64,000 bases of DNA from Mytilus californianus (taxonomy: Eukaryota; Mollusca; Bivalvia; Mytilida; Mytilidae), in NCBI RefSeq assembly GCF_021869535.1, contig NW_026262581.1, forward strand, positions 79,327,955 to 79,391,954, in the 5' to 3' direction. Under the pieces are notes generated by a model, which worked only from the letters and a program-made list of their open reading frames with translations, made no database searches and was not told where the DNA came from. Shown here piece by piece: positions 57,401-59,952 of the stretch. The position numbers and the translations under genes were made by a program. Position 1 is the first letter of the stretch. Each line of letters opens with the position of its first letter.

Positions 57401-58950
57401 TCTAACAGAAAAATATTAAAAATGAAAAAAAATATATTTTCAAAGGCTTGCTTCAGACATTATCTCTTAAACATTAAAAAGCTCCTGCCGAAGTTTCATA
57501 AAACTCTATGAAGGTTTGACAAAGTAATTGATGTTTAACAAACTTTAACCTCAGACTGTATAAAGTCCATTTATCAGTATAATACTGAAAAGTGAAAATA
57601 AATATTTTCAAAATGTTGCTCTGGATACTGTATTTTGATCATAAACAAGCATCTGTCCAAATTTCATGAAATTCCATGTAGGTTTGACAAAGTAATTGAT
57701 GTCTAAAAAAATTAAACCACAGACTGAACCTAAATGTTGACGCTGCCGACGGAATCTAGGATCGCTGTGTCTCCAGTCTCGCTTTCACGAAATTTAGGCT
57801 CAACAATAAATCACAAACTGTATCCATTGCTGATGGTGACCGCAGGAAACAGCATGCCAGCTTAGTATAAGCCACTTCCTTTGAAGGTGAGACATAAATT
57901 AAATAAATCGAGAATGTGTCCCCATGGACACAGATGATGCCCCCGCTTGCATACAACATTATAAAGGGACATAACTCAAGAACAATAAAAGTGACGCTAC
58001 CAAAATTTGTACTTGATCTTAGTTTTGTGGTAATAAGTATTGTGTATAGGTTTCATGTTTGGTTGGGGCAACCTTAAGTTACAGAACGGAAACTAAAAAA
58101 TTTTGCAATTTTCGATTTATAAAGGGGCATAACTCAATAACGGTTAAAGTGACACTACCCAAATTCAACATGATCTGTGTTTTATCAGTGGAAGTCAAAA
58201 TTAAACATTGCATTGTATAAAGCATTGATTGTATTTGATTCAACTATAATCATGGACAAAGGAAGATAACTCCAATTTTAAAAATTACTTGAACAATGAC
58301 ATCATTGATATTTTTAGAAAAAAAAATGAAAAATTTAGCAATGCTAAATTTTTCCATTTGTAAAGGGGTATAACTCTAGAACATTAAAAGTGACGCCACC
58401 AAAATGGCATAAAAATGAATGTGGCAACATCCACATTATGTGTTTAACCTATCCTGGGTTTACAAAATAATTTTTTCTGCTGAAAGTCAAGTACAATATA
58501 AGTTTCGATGATGAAGCTGTTGTCATACATTAGTCACCACAAATTTGGCTATATAATAATAGAAAAAGTACAGTAACCAAATAAGGGAAAAAGGGATTAA
58601 AGTCTGTGTACATGAGGCAACAGTGATATACTGTGAGATAACCATACATCAAATATGCTGTTCTTCATCTTGACCTCAAGAACTAACAATTTAAGCAATA
58701 CTGAGATGGCCTCTAGTTTTAACTTAGAAGTACTATTAAATGTTCAATGATAATAGCTTAAATAGAATATACATACTTCTAACAATTCATCTCCACTTTT
58801 AAGTCGACCATTTATTCCCACTGGACCATCATGTAAGATGGACCTTATATAGTGATGAGGTCTGACTTCTACACCATTCTCAACATCAACAGTCCCTTCT
58901 AAACTTATACCTAATCCTCCTCCTTCACGAAATTTGGATAGTTGCGAAAC
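873..58950 (-). CDS. MPDZ: MPDZ/MUPP1-like multi-PDZ scaffold gene, 13 internal exons, both ends outside the window
   Basis: The family are scaffolds at tight junctions and the apical polarity complex, built from an N-terminal L27 domain and up to 13 PDZ domains that bind C-terminal tails of membrane and junction proteins. Thirteen minus-strand exons join in phase: 58777-58950, 52199-52588, 49525-49764, 47316-48011, 46897-46998, 43367-43432, 32369-32591, 30346-30547, 17504-17599, 4309-4487, 3360-3484, 2586-2696 and 873-953, giving 2685 nt or 895 residues. PDZ domains lie at about residues 5-90, 168-256, 619-702 and 772-862. They resemble vertebrate MPDZ PDZ4, 5, 6 and 7, recalled from memory. 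The third of them sits just before the GISIVGG-type domain, which fits MPDZ better than PATJ, where I recall the equivalent of MPDZ PDZ6 being absent. No start or stop codon is in the window. Small alternative exons inside introns could have been missed. Confidence 0.93.
954..2139 (-). other. Intron sequence, little recognisable
   Basis: Part of the intron between exons 2586-2696 and 873-953. Apart from a short fragment of the 'tgtctcttttgacacattcc' repeat near 1258-1320, I see only AT-rich unique-looking sequence. Confidence 0.6.
2140..2500. repeat. Fragments of two interspersed repeats
   Basis: 2140-2270 (GATTGCCAATGAGACAACTT... CAATGAGCAAA) is related to 34452-34600. 2330-2500 (CCCATGAAATCCACCAAAAA, then ATGAATCCA) is related to the terminal-inverted-repeat element at 30803-30999. 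Confidence 0.55.
2586..2696 (-). CDS. MPDZ: Exon: end of PDZ7
   Basis: 37 codons, phase 0 both ends, acceptor TTGATAG, donor GTAAGT. The peptide [20 protein letters not shown] is followed by [12 protein letters not shown]. It contains the ASHxxAV pattern, with His at the first position of helix B, which is typical of class I PDZ domains. Confidence 0.97.
2697..3359 (-). other. Intron, no distinct feature
   Basis: AT-rich intron between two PDZ7 exons; no conserved block recognised. Confidence 0.6.
3360..3484 (-). CDS. MPDZ: Exon: middle of PDZ7
   Basis: Two bases plus 41 codons, ending in phase 0; acceptor TTTTGCAG, donor GTAATT. The peptide [20 protein letters not shown] is followed by [20 protein letters not shown] plus E. 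The [14 protein letters not shown] and GTLKTGD blocks are hallmarks of MPDZ PDZ7 and the matching PATJ domain. The variable loop between strands B and C (DMFHVQDKA) is shorter than in vertebrates. Confidence 0.97.
3485..4308 (-). other. Intron, no distinct feature
   Basis: Intron between PDZ7 exons. A short GGCATAGGTCATTGAGACAG stretch (3525-3545) may be a fragment of a common repeat; nothing else stands out. Confidence 0.55.
4309..4487 (-). CDS. MPDZ: Exon: linker and first strands of PDZ7
   Basis: One base, 59 codons, one base; acceptor ATTACAG, donor GTGAGT. It ends [20 protein letters not shown] then GISIVG. Vertebrate MPDZ has WGPPRIVEIFREP and SLGISIVGG at the same point. The preceding part ([20 protein letters not shown]) is unstructured linker. 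Confidence 0.96.
4596..5020. mobile_element. Small inverted-repeat element interrupted by another repeat
   Basis: Ends CAAACCTGCTATAAAAG (4596) and TATACAGGTTTG (near 5010) are mutually inverted. A related uninterrupted copy lies at about 11800-11970, which has no counterpart of 4706-4940. That inner part is a separate repeat. Confidence 0.65.
4706..4940 (+). repeat. Interspersed mussel-type repeat (3' end of a retroelement, likely)
   Basis: The block GGAGCAGGATCTGCTTACCC, CCGGAGCACCTGAGATCACC, then GCCATGGCGTTGTCAGTTTG and CCCTCTGGTATCTTTCGTCC is a sequence I associate with very abundant mussel repeats. No coding domain is in this fragment. Confidence 0.65.
5021..5616 (-). other. Intron, with a stray barcode-element head
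   Basis: At 5150-5169, CACAGAAATATGTCTCGCCT matches the head of the GTCTCGCC family (34679, 62359) but no tail follows, so it is a remnant. The rest is AT-rich without recognised content. Confidence 0.5.
5617..5733. mobile_element. Foldback (MITE-like) element
   Basis: The outer arms GTGGCAT and ATGCCAC and the inner arms TACTGAC..ATCAGC and GCTGAT..GTCAGTA make about 50-nt imperfect inverted arms around a GC-rich centre. No clear target duplication is visible. Confidence 0.6.
5734..7069 (-). other. Long intron segment, no distinct feature
   Basis: Part of the 13-kb intron between exons 17504-17599 and 4309-4487. AT-rich; nothing conserved recognised. Confidence 0.5.
7070..7565. repeat. Degenerate tandem repeat with GGGCAATAACTCC blocks
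   Basis: About three copies of a unit of roughly 150 bp, each with AAGGGCAATAACTCCTTCAG-like start, TCATTCAATGGTTTC, and ATTGCTGATCATTTTTGCTG. The AAGGGnnATAACTC block also occurs in the barcode elements, so this may be an eroded relative without recognisable ends. Confidence 0.55.
7566..8759 (-). other. Long intron segment, no distinct feature
   Basis: AT-rich intron without recognised repeats, exons or structure. Confidence 0.5.
8760..8950. repeat. Fragment of the ATGAATCCACAGTA inverted-repeat element
   Basis: TTTTCCTCAATCCACGAAAA, GGTACCCATG and ATGAATCCACAGTA are shared with 30803-30999. This family is widespread in molluscs as far as I recall. Confidence 0.55.
9195..9466 (+). repeat. 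Interspersed repeat (type 'gttgtctcattggcactcat'), copy 1
   Basis: Shares over 200 bp with 18225-18452: GTGTTTCTCGTTTTTTATAT, TTACACTAGTCATTTTGG, GTGAGCAAAGGCTC, GGATGGAGAGTTGTCTCATT. A more distant relative is at 49055-49335. Typical of mussel genomes from memory. Confidence 0.7.
10083..10262. repeat. 95-bp direct duplication
   Basis: CAAAGTGGGTACAAATACAA followed by ACTTTCATATCGTTATATCC recurs 95 bp later with few changes. Confidence 0.75.
11068..11722. repeat. 66-bp satellite, about 10 copies
   Basis: The unit contains GACTTACTATGGGATGTCAT, TCTTGCCAAAGCTCTAGCAT and GTTGAATCTTCAGTTATACA. Because 66 is a multiple of 3 the array stays open on both strands (196 codons plus, 179 codons minus). 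The repeat unit [20 protein letters not shown] does not resemble a known protein repeat, and no splice or conservation evidence supports coding. Confidence 0.9.
12065..12982 (-). other. Intron segment, no distinct feature
   Basis: AT-rich with a poly-A run near 12233-12247. Nothing recognised. Confidence 0.5.
12983..14630 (+). mobile_element. Composite barcode element, ATGCCCCCGC family, one copy nested in another
   Basis: The outer head is AATAAA (12983), hairpin TGTCC-ATG-GGACA (12998-13010) and barcode GATGCCCCCAC. The body is a tandem core (AAAGGGGCATAACTC.., CAAACTTGATCTGTATTTTG, CATAACATTTGGTTGAGGCA, GTTAGAGAACGGAAACC). The outer tail has GACGGACGGACG (14553-14585), the hairpin at 14600-14625 and CATAAAAAA. 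An inner copy lies at about 13516-14248. Confidence 0.8.
13516..14248 (+). mobile_element. Inner barcode element, ATGCCCCCGC family
   Basis: The head, with ACACAGATGATGCCCCCC, follows an A-rich stretch. The tail is ACGTACAGACGGACAAAG, then the hairpin ATGCCCCCTTCG-CTA-CGACGGGGGCAT, then AAAAA. The sequence AAATTCAGCAATTTTTATG resumes the outer element immediately afterwards, which is the evidence for nesting. Confidence 0.75.
14720..15015 (+). mobile_element. Decayed barcode element, ATGCCCCCGC-like
   Basis: Head GTGTCTGAGGACACGAATGC, one core unit, the tract GGATGGACGGAAAGACGGAC and the tail TTAATGCCCC..GGTGGCATAAAAA are present but the arms have diverged. Confidence 0.65.
15498..15792 (+). 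mobile_element. Barcode element, ATGCCCCAC family, plus orientation
   Basis: Head GTGTCCATAGTACATGGATG with CCCCAC, body with GATCATATCATAGGGAACAT and AACTTTAACCTGAAGCAGGA, tract GGACAGACAGAAGGATGGAC, and tail AACATAATGCCCC..GCGCATAAAAA. An inverted copy is at 21799-22066. Confidence 0.7.
15793..17503 (-). other. Intron segment, no distinct feature
   Basis: A (GA)n run lies at 16084-16098. Otherwise AT-rich intron downstream of the exon at 17504-17599. Confidence 0.5.
17504..17599 (-). CDS. MPDZ: Exon: end of PDZ6 and start of the PDZ6-PDZ7 linker
   Basis: One base, 31 codons, then two bases; acceptor from a CTCTCTCTCTCAG tract, donor GTAAGT. The peptide [17 protein letters not shown] completes the last PDZ6 strand (vertebrate ITYVPAEH) and is followed by [11 protein letters not shown]. 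It lies isolated between introns of about 12.7 and 13.0 kb. Its phase (1 in, 2 out) fits both neighbours exactly, which is strong support for such a short exon. Confidence 0.93.
17690..18122. repeat. Three ~100-bp direct repeats within an interspersed repeat
   Basis: ACCTTGCCAATAGCGAATGT, ACAACCTC, GATCACTGGAGATGAACT and CATTGGGTCATCGAGGCCCT recur about every 98-101 bp (from 17822, 17918 and 18018). The upstream part (TTAGTGTTTAACACCACTTT) belongs to the same repeat. Confidence 0.75.
18225..18452 (+). repeat. Interspersed repeat (type 'gttgtctcattggcactcat'), copy 2
   Basis: Close match to 9195-9466, same strand, ending GGCACTCATACCACATCTTC. Confidence 0.7.
18560..19575. repeat. Degenerate ~200-bp tandem array, 4-5 units
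   Basis: GATCAACAACACGATTATCA, AAAGTGCATCTTCTCATCAA, CATAATTTTCGTTAAATGGA and CAATGTATTCCAT recur with starts near 18770, 18962, 19188 and 19402. No ends of a mobile element are visible. Confidence 0.7.
19576..20702 (-). other. Intron segment, no distinct feature
   Basis: AT-rich; nothing recognised. Confidence 0.5.
20703..21653 (+). mobile_element. Barcode element, TACGCCCG family, with 160-bp cores
   Basis: AATAAA, hairpin GCTTCGCTGAGCGCAGC (20711-20727) and barcode TACGCCCGC (20732-20740) are followed by at least three core units about 160 bp apart (GTCCGAAAACTGG near 21088, 21248 and 21409). Then come a GACGGACAGACGGACGG tract (21584-21613) and the tail TACGTCCCGT-AAA-CTGGCGTATAA. The head hairpin equals that of the TACGACCGC family but the barcode differs by one base. 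Confidence 0.8.
21799..22066 (-). mobile_element. Barcode element, ATGCCCCAC family, minus orientation
   Basis: Reverse complement of the 15498-15792 type, somewhat shorter. Read on the minus strand it ends ..GGTGGGGCATAAA, with the tract GACGGACGGACAGACGGAC. Confidence 0.75.
22067..23689 (-). other. Intron segment, no distinct feature
   Basis: AT-rich unique-looking sequence; no exon signature found on either strand. Confidence 0.5.
24760..26300. repeat. ~127-bp tandem array, about 12 units, with 523-bp higher-order repeat
   Basis: Unit blocks are AGATTCAGCATATCAAAGAA, TTCAATTTTTGTTGAAATCA, AGTTTAATTTTGGACC and CCAACTTGAAAACTGGGCC. The variant with ATATGAACCAATTTGATAGC occurs at about 25168 and again at 25691, marking a four-unit block copied as a whole. 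Confidence 0.85.
26350..26600. repeat. 35-bp tandem repeat with internal palindrome
   Basis: About seven copies of TTTCTTGCTATTGCGCAATA plus CTGTGCAATTGAAGA. TATTGCGCAATA is a perfect palindrome. Confidence 0.85.
26700..27350. repeat. A- and C-rich tract, then ~161-bp units
   Basis: 26701-26756 is a poly-A then poly-C tract. Four units follow with ACCCCCAAACTCAATCCCAG, CTTCCCTTTGTG and CAAGTTATTGTCTGGAAACT at spacings of about 161 bp (near 26786, 26948, 27110 and 27270). The same unit occurs in the 37376-39871 composite. Confidence 0.8.
28177..28296. mobile_element. 120-bp foldback element
   Basis: Arms of about 48 nt: AATAACCATACATTGTCTCG at the left and its near-exact inverse (GACAATGTATGGTTATT) at the right, around CTCAAAGCCTCGCTTTCTAC. 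It abuts the tail of the element ending at 28179. Confidence 0.8.
28815..29740. repeat. 31-bp minisatellite, about 29 units, with 370-bp higher-order repeat
   Basis: The unit is CCAGTGTCTAGACAAGTTAT plus GAATAAATCAC. A run of distinctive variants (CACCAAGTGTCTAAGACAAG, then CAGTTTCTGATAGTTATAAA, then TTGTGTACAGACAAG) occurs from 28941 and again from 29311, so a block of about 12 units was duplicated. Confidence 0.9.
29741..30345 (-). other. Intron, no distinct feature
   Basis: Sequence between the minisatellite and the PDZ6 exon; nothing recognised. Confidence 0.55.
30346..30547 (-). CDS. MPDZ: Exon: core of PDZ6
   Basis: Two bases of the split Gly, 66 codons, then two bases of a split Ser; acceptor TTAATTAG, donor GTAAGA. 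The peptide [18 protein letters not shown], then [20 protein letters not shown] and [18 protein letters not shown], matches vertebrate MPDZ PDZ6 (GCHVKSI, GDxIxSxNxEST, NAQxRAxxRRxSLxGxDI). It carries RR at the end of helix B, where many PDZ domains have HxxV, so ligand choice is probably non-canonical. Confidence 0.96.
30803..30999. mobile_element. Inverted-repeat element (ACTGTGAATTTAT / ATGAATCCACAGTA)
   Basis: Ends ATACTGTGAATTTATTT and ATATATGAATCCACAGTATA are mutually inverted with some decay. Inside are GTGGGATACCACTTTTG and CAATCCAGGAAAATTAGTAT. Related fragments are at 8760-8950 and 2330-2500. I recall it as a widespread mollusc MITE-like repeat. Confidence 0.65.
31492..31573. repeat. 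82-bp perfect palindrome
   Basis: Each 41-nt arm begins TTGTTTAAGCATATTATAAT and continues AAAATAATGTCACATATATAT to the centre. There is no unpaired spacer. Confidence 0.95.
31574..32368 (-). other. Intron, no distinct feature
   Basis: AT-rich intron upstream (minus sense) of PDZ6; nothing recognised. Confidence 0.5.
32369..32591 (-). CDS. MPDZ: Exon: Ser/Pro-rich linker and first strand of PDZ6
   Basis: 74 codons plus one base of a split Gly codon; acceptor TTTTCAG, donor GTAAGT. A Ser/Pro-rich stretch ([20 protein letters not shown]) is followed by [14 protein letters not shown], the strand A and carboxylate-loop start of PDZ6. The next exon continues LTVESTDKG, making the loop LGLT instead of GLGF, as in vertebrate MPDZ PDZ6. 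Confidence 0.93.
32592..33684 (-). other. Intron, no distinct feature
   Basis: Nothing recognised apart from AT-rich sequence. Confidence 0.5.
33685..34419 (+). mobile_element. Barcode element, TACGCCC family
   Basis: AATAAA, hairpin TGCGC-CATGA-GCGCA (33695-33709) and barcode ATACGCCCTTCG. Core units of about 160 bp carry GTCCGAAAACTGGAAAATCC and ACAATTCACCAAAGTTTC. Then come a GACAGACAGACAGATGGACA tract and the tail ATATGTCCTGTAAATGGGCGTATA. Confidence 0.8.
34440..34610. repeat. Interspersed repeat fragment (AATGAGACACC / CAATGAGCAAA)
   Basis: Related to 2140-2270: TGTGGTAGGATTGTCAATGA and GCCTTCAACAATGAGCAAAA. Confidence 0.55.
34679..35677 (+). mobile_element. Barcode element, GTCTCGCC family, copy 1
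   Basis: AATAAA, hairpin CTGT-TATC-ACAG (34685-34696) and barcode GTCTCGCC (34703-34710). About five cores of ~175 bp carry CAAAGTCAATAGACCATGAC, GGGGGCGGAGCCAAATAATC and TCCATGGAAATGAGATGTGC. A GCC-rich stretch and the terminal hairpin GTCACGC..GGCGAGAC, then AAAAAA, close it. Confidence 0.85.
35678..37375 (-). other. Intron, no distinct feature
   Basis: AT-rich unique-looking sequence. Open frames of 60-80 codons here show no family resemblance. Confidence 0.5.
38673..38728. repeat. Short inverted repeat GCAGTGTAAGGGAGGT
   Basis: Perfect 16-nt arms 38673-38688 and 38713-38728 with a 24-nt loop. A single diverged arm (GCAGTGTAAGGTAGGT) lies near 37435, giving the head-plus-tail-hairpin pattern seen in barcode elements. 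Confidence 0.7.
38932..39641 (+). mobile_element. Inserted TACGCCC-family element(s) with two tails
   Basis: It begins AATAAACAGCTGC, then truncated cores. The first tail has GACGGACGGACAGACAGACG and TACGTCCCTTAAACGGGTGTATAAAAA (39360-39388, decayed). A second segment ends in ACGGACAGACAGACAGACGG and the hairpin TACGTCCCGTCA..TGACGGGCGTATAAAAA (39610-39641). The flanks ACTAGA and AAATGCTTATTTGGGCCCC match the uninterrupted sequence at about 37640-37665. Confidence 0.75.
39996..40084. mobile_element. 89-bp foldback element
   Basis: Perfect arms GGAAAGAGTTCCATATG and CATATGGAACTCTTTCC enclose about 55 nt. Confidence 0.75.
40420..40510 (-). repeat. Interspersed repeat fragment, reverse copy
   Basis: ATTGAGAATGGAAATAGGGA, GTCAAAGAGACAACAACCCG, AGCAGATAACAGCTGAAGGC. 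Inverse of the 257-365 type. Confidence 0.65.
40960..42305. repeat. 134-bp tandem array, 10 units, dimeric 268-bp order
   Basis: GAATATATATGGTTTAGGGG followed by TGGGGATCT starts near 40989, 41113, 41236, 41370, 41504, 41639, 41773, 41907, 42041 and 42175. Two unit types (TCGGGATGACCCC and TGGGGGTGACCCC) alternate strictly in the right-hand part. Confidence 0.9.
42574..42690. repeat. (GAA)n/(TAA)n microsatellite
   Basis: More than 30 GAA repeats followed by a few AAT repeats. The long poly-Ser or poly-Phe open frames across it are not genes. Confidence 0.95.
42746..43366 (-). other. Intron, no distinct feature
   Basis: AT-rich intron next to the 22-codon exon; nothing recognised. Confidence 0.5.
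43367..43432 (-). CDS. MPDZ: Exon: short proline-rich linker (22 codons)
   Basis: 66 nt, phase 0 both ends, acceptor TTTCCAG, donor GTAGGT. The peptide is [20 protein letters not shown] plus IG. Identification depends on phase, splice sites and its Pro-rich composition like the two upstream linker exons. It is another symmetric cassette that could be skipped in frame. Slightly less certain than the PDZ exons because it is short. Confidence 0.82.
43433..45262 (-). other. Intron, no distinct feature
   Basis: AT-rich; no exon or repeat signature found. Confidence 0.5.
45263..45553 (+). mobile_element. Short barcode element, ATACCCCCGC family
   Basis: Hairpin GAGC-TACT-GCTC (45309-45320), barcode ATACCCCCGCCC, one core with AAATTTCAGAAATCCTTATG, tract GGGACGGATGGATGGACAGA, then the terminal hairpin TATACCCCACTTT..AAAGCGGGGGTATA and AAAAAA. 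The flank 45263-45296 (GTTATACC..GGTATAAC) may be the reversed tail of another copy. Confidence 0.8.
45554..46896 (-). other. Intron, no distinct feature
   Basis: AT-rich intron upstream of the Pro-rich exon; nothing recognised. Confidence 0.5.
46897..46998 (-). CDS. MPDZ: Exon: proline-rich linker segment
   Basis: 34 codons, phase 0 both ends, acceptor CCGTAG, donor GTAATA. The core [13 protein letters not shown] contains a PxxPxK SH3-ligand motif and several SP phospho-site candidates. As a symmetric (0-0) exon of 102 nt it could be skipped without shifting the frame, so alternative splicing is possible; that is inference. Confidence 0.88.
47316..48011 (-). CDS. MPDZ: Exon: long low-complexity linker between PDZ5 and PDZ6
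   Basis: 232 codons, phase 0 both ends, acceptor TTGACAG, donor GTATTT. The sequence is rich in Pro, Ser, Glu and Tyr and has no folded domain that I recognise. It contains likely docking motifs: PPVPPRE and PPKPHPR fit the class II SH3 ligand pattern PxxPx(K/R), and LPSYEEA resembles LPxY/PPxY motifs bound by WW domains of NEDD4-type ligases. Several acidic YENTSP/YLNTSP-like tyrosine sites recur (for example IDYENTSPV and SDYLNTSPE). The vertebrate linker here is also long but not alignable by eye. Coding status rests on the 696-nt open frame, exact phase continuity and splice signals. Confidence 0.93.
48012..49054 (-). other. Intron, no distinct feature
   Basis: AT-rich; nothing recognised. 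Confidence 0.5.
49055..49335 (+). repeat. Interspersed repeat, divergent relative of 9195-9466
   Basis: Shares CAGGAGCATGTGATTCAGTG, TAAGGCCATTAATTTTC and the end GGTCTTATTGGCAATCATAC with TATCTCTTTACTTTTATA. Confidence 0.6.
49525..49764 (-). CDS. MPDZ: Exon: C-terminal half of PDZ5
   Basis: 80 codons, phase 0 both ends, acceptor TTTGTAG, donor GTATGG. It starts [20 protein letters not shown] and ends with a short Pro/Gly/Gln-rich tail. [20 protein letters not shown] and [19 protein letters not shown] match vertebrate MPDZ PDZ5 almost residue for residue, including the unusual GVAKPLP end. This is the best conserved exon in the window. Confidence 0.97.
49965..50140 (+). mobile_element. Tail of a further hairpin-ended repeat
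   Basis: CCAAGTTTGGTTAAATTGGG, then GATAACGACGGACGACAGAT, then the perfect hairpin CCAAGTGA..TCACTTGG (50094-50119) and CCAGGTGAGCTAAAAA. It has an ACGG-like tract followed by a hairpin and an A-rich end, but no head was found. Confidence 0.6.
50141..51790 (-). other. Intron, mostly featureless
   Basis: A decayed relative of the preceding repeat is likely at about 50230-50470 (ends GTAAGTTAGCTAAAAATACC). Otherwise AT-rich intron. Confidence 0.45.
51791..52211. repeat. 211-bp tandem duplication copying a splice donor
   Basis: Copy 1 (about 51791-52000) and copy 2 (about 52002-52211) share TTTGCATTTATGTAATAGTA, AAATCTGCCAGT and CAAATTTTCAAATCAAATCA. Both end in GTACCTGATAATCCAA. In copy 2 this is the donor and last 12-13 nt of the exon 52199-52588. 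In copy 1 it is a decoy inside the intron. Confidence 0.9.
52199..52588 (-). CDS. MPDZ: Exon: C-terminal half of PDZ4, linker, N-terminal half of PDZ5
   Basis: 130 codons, phase 0 both ends. It starts [15 protein letters not shown] (helix B of PDZ4), runs through VRLVCARR, then a linker of about 75 residues, then [17 protein letters not shown] with the classical GLGF loop of PDZ5. The vertebrate protein has the same junction, an LELEKG-type strand followed by [10 protein letters not shown], split before DP. The donor GTACAG is weak. A second copy of this donor lies 211 bp further into the intron because of a tandem duplication (51791-52211). Reading through the true donor meets an in-frame stop at about 52133. 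Confidence 0.96.
52589..54604 (-). other. Intron, mostly featureless
   Basis: A remnant with AGGGCCATAACTCTTGAACA (53713-53740) is related to the ATAACTC cores. Nothing else recognised. Confidence 0.5.
54605..55785 (+). mobile_element. Barcode element, ATGCCCCCGC family
   Basis: Perfect palindrome GTGTCCACATGTGGACAC, then AGATGATGCCCCCGCTTGC. Core units follow, with an internal block CAGTGGAAGGCAAAATTAAA (55245-55370) shared with 57899-58415. Then ACGGATGGACAGACAGAC, the hairpin ATGCCCCCTCC..GGCGGGGGCAT and AAAAAAAAA. Confidence 0.85.
55786..57170 (-). other. Intron, no distinct feature
   Basis: AT-rich; nothing recognised. Confidence 0.5.
57175..57898 (+). mobile_element. Decayed element related to the GTCTCGCC family
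   Basis: Head GAACCCTGTGTCTTGCCTGT and end TTGAAGGTGAGACATAAA are mutually inverted over TGTCT(T/C)(G/A)CCT. Two or three cores carry CCAAGTTTCATAACAATCCA-like blocks. Confidence 0.55.
57899..58415 (+). mobile_element. Internally deleted ATGCCCCCGC-family element
   Basis: Head GTGTCC-CCAT-GGACAC, AGATGATGCCCCCGCTTGC. The body matches 54605-55785 including the CAGTGGAAGTCAAAATTAAA block. It stops abruptly at ACGCCACCAAAATGGCATAA, lacking the ACGG tract and most of the tail hairpin. Confidence 0.75.
58777..58950 (-). CDS. MPDZ: Exon: N-terminal half of PDZ4
   Basis: 58 codons, phase 0 at both ends. The acceptor is TTCCAG and the donor is GTATGT. The peptide begins [19 protein letters not shown], with GLGI as the carboxylate-binding loop. 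The end (GPVG, then SGDELLE) is the second half of the PDZ core before strand D. Compared with vertebrate PDZ4 it has about ten extra residues ([12 protein letters not shown]) between strand B and the HHYIRSI strand. It is the first exon recognised from the right edge; no upstream exon could be identified between 58951 and 64000. Confidence 0.93.
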
Positions 58951-59890
58951 CTGGAAATAGAATCATAAATTTCTTAATTGTATGGTATGTAAAATAACAT
59001 GTGTATCATCTCTTTAAATAGTTTAATGAAAGCAAACATTGTAACGTCTCCAACTAAACCACATTAGTTTTTTTCACTCTGCAATCATATAGGTCTTCAT
59101 TACAAGCTGTATATAATACTAAACTTCAATATTTTTATGAGTTAAAATAGAATTTTTATCAAAAGTTTTCTATGAAGCTATGAGAGTCGATCATATGAGA
59201 TTCCTTTGAAGATATTCTCCCTAAAAGTAGCTACTATATAGATTTTTTGGAATATACATTTAGGTTTAGTAATTTGTTTTTTCTTGTTTTTCCAATAACT
59301 TTATTGTGATAACTTTTTAACTTTTGACCCCTTGTCTTTGCAACTACTGGGATATCATATACTGGAGGATAAGTCTCATTCTAAAAGGTTTTAATCATAT
59401 CAAGCTTAGCAGTCGTATTACAGCTATAATGCATCATTTTTTTCTTTTGGTTTTAAGCTTCTAAATGCCCCTTTCAAAACTATTTTTAGCCAATAATTCC
59501 TAGCATTTATATCCAAAACCCTTTAATTTGTCATTTTGAACAAAGCTTCTAAGTTATTAACTGACAGATAAAAGTTTCAGCCAATGGTCATTACCTTAAT
59601 TCCTAATACAAATTTATAGATAGAATTTTCTACAGTATTCATAACACAAGGATAAAAAAAAAAGTACTAGAATTTCCATAAACTCCATGAAGAAACAAAA
59701 ATGACTGAATTTTTAACATACTATTAAGCCTACTTCAGGAGTTTTCAACAGGTATTAGTCATATATTGATTAGAATTGTCTGTTAAGCTGGACTATCAAG
59801 TCTGATTCTTATACATTGAGTGAACCAACACCTTCTAACGGTACAAGCTGGTAGAGTAATCAGGATGGATACTGAAATATGCTGCGGTTG
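58951..59890 (-). other. Intron upstream of the first recognised exon, no distinct feature
   Basis: No upstream PDZ or linker exon could be recognised; AT-rich sequence. Confidence 0.5.
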
Positions 59891-59952
59891 TCATTAAATT
59901 CTGGTCTACATGTTTCGCCACTTATGGTGGCGTCTTCAGGACAATCTAATGA
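59891..59952 (-). ncRNA. Hammerhead-ribozyme-like motif
   Basis: On the minus strand: TCATTA, GTC, CTGAAGA, C, GCCAC-CATAA-GTGGC, GAAA, CATGTA, GAC, TAATGA. This matches the core CUGANGA .. stem II .. GAAA, a very short palindromic stem III (ACATGT), a GUA cleavage triplet, and stem I with an internal loop closed by TCATTA/TAATGA. One extra C separates CUGANGA from stem II, so activity is uncertain. Short-stem-III hammerheads are known in Penelope-like retroelements; I see no such protein here. Confidence 0.55.
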
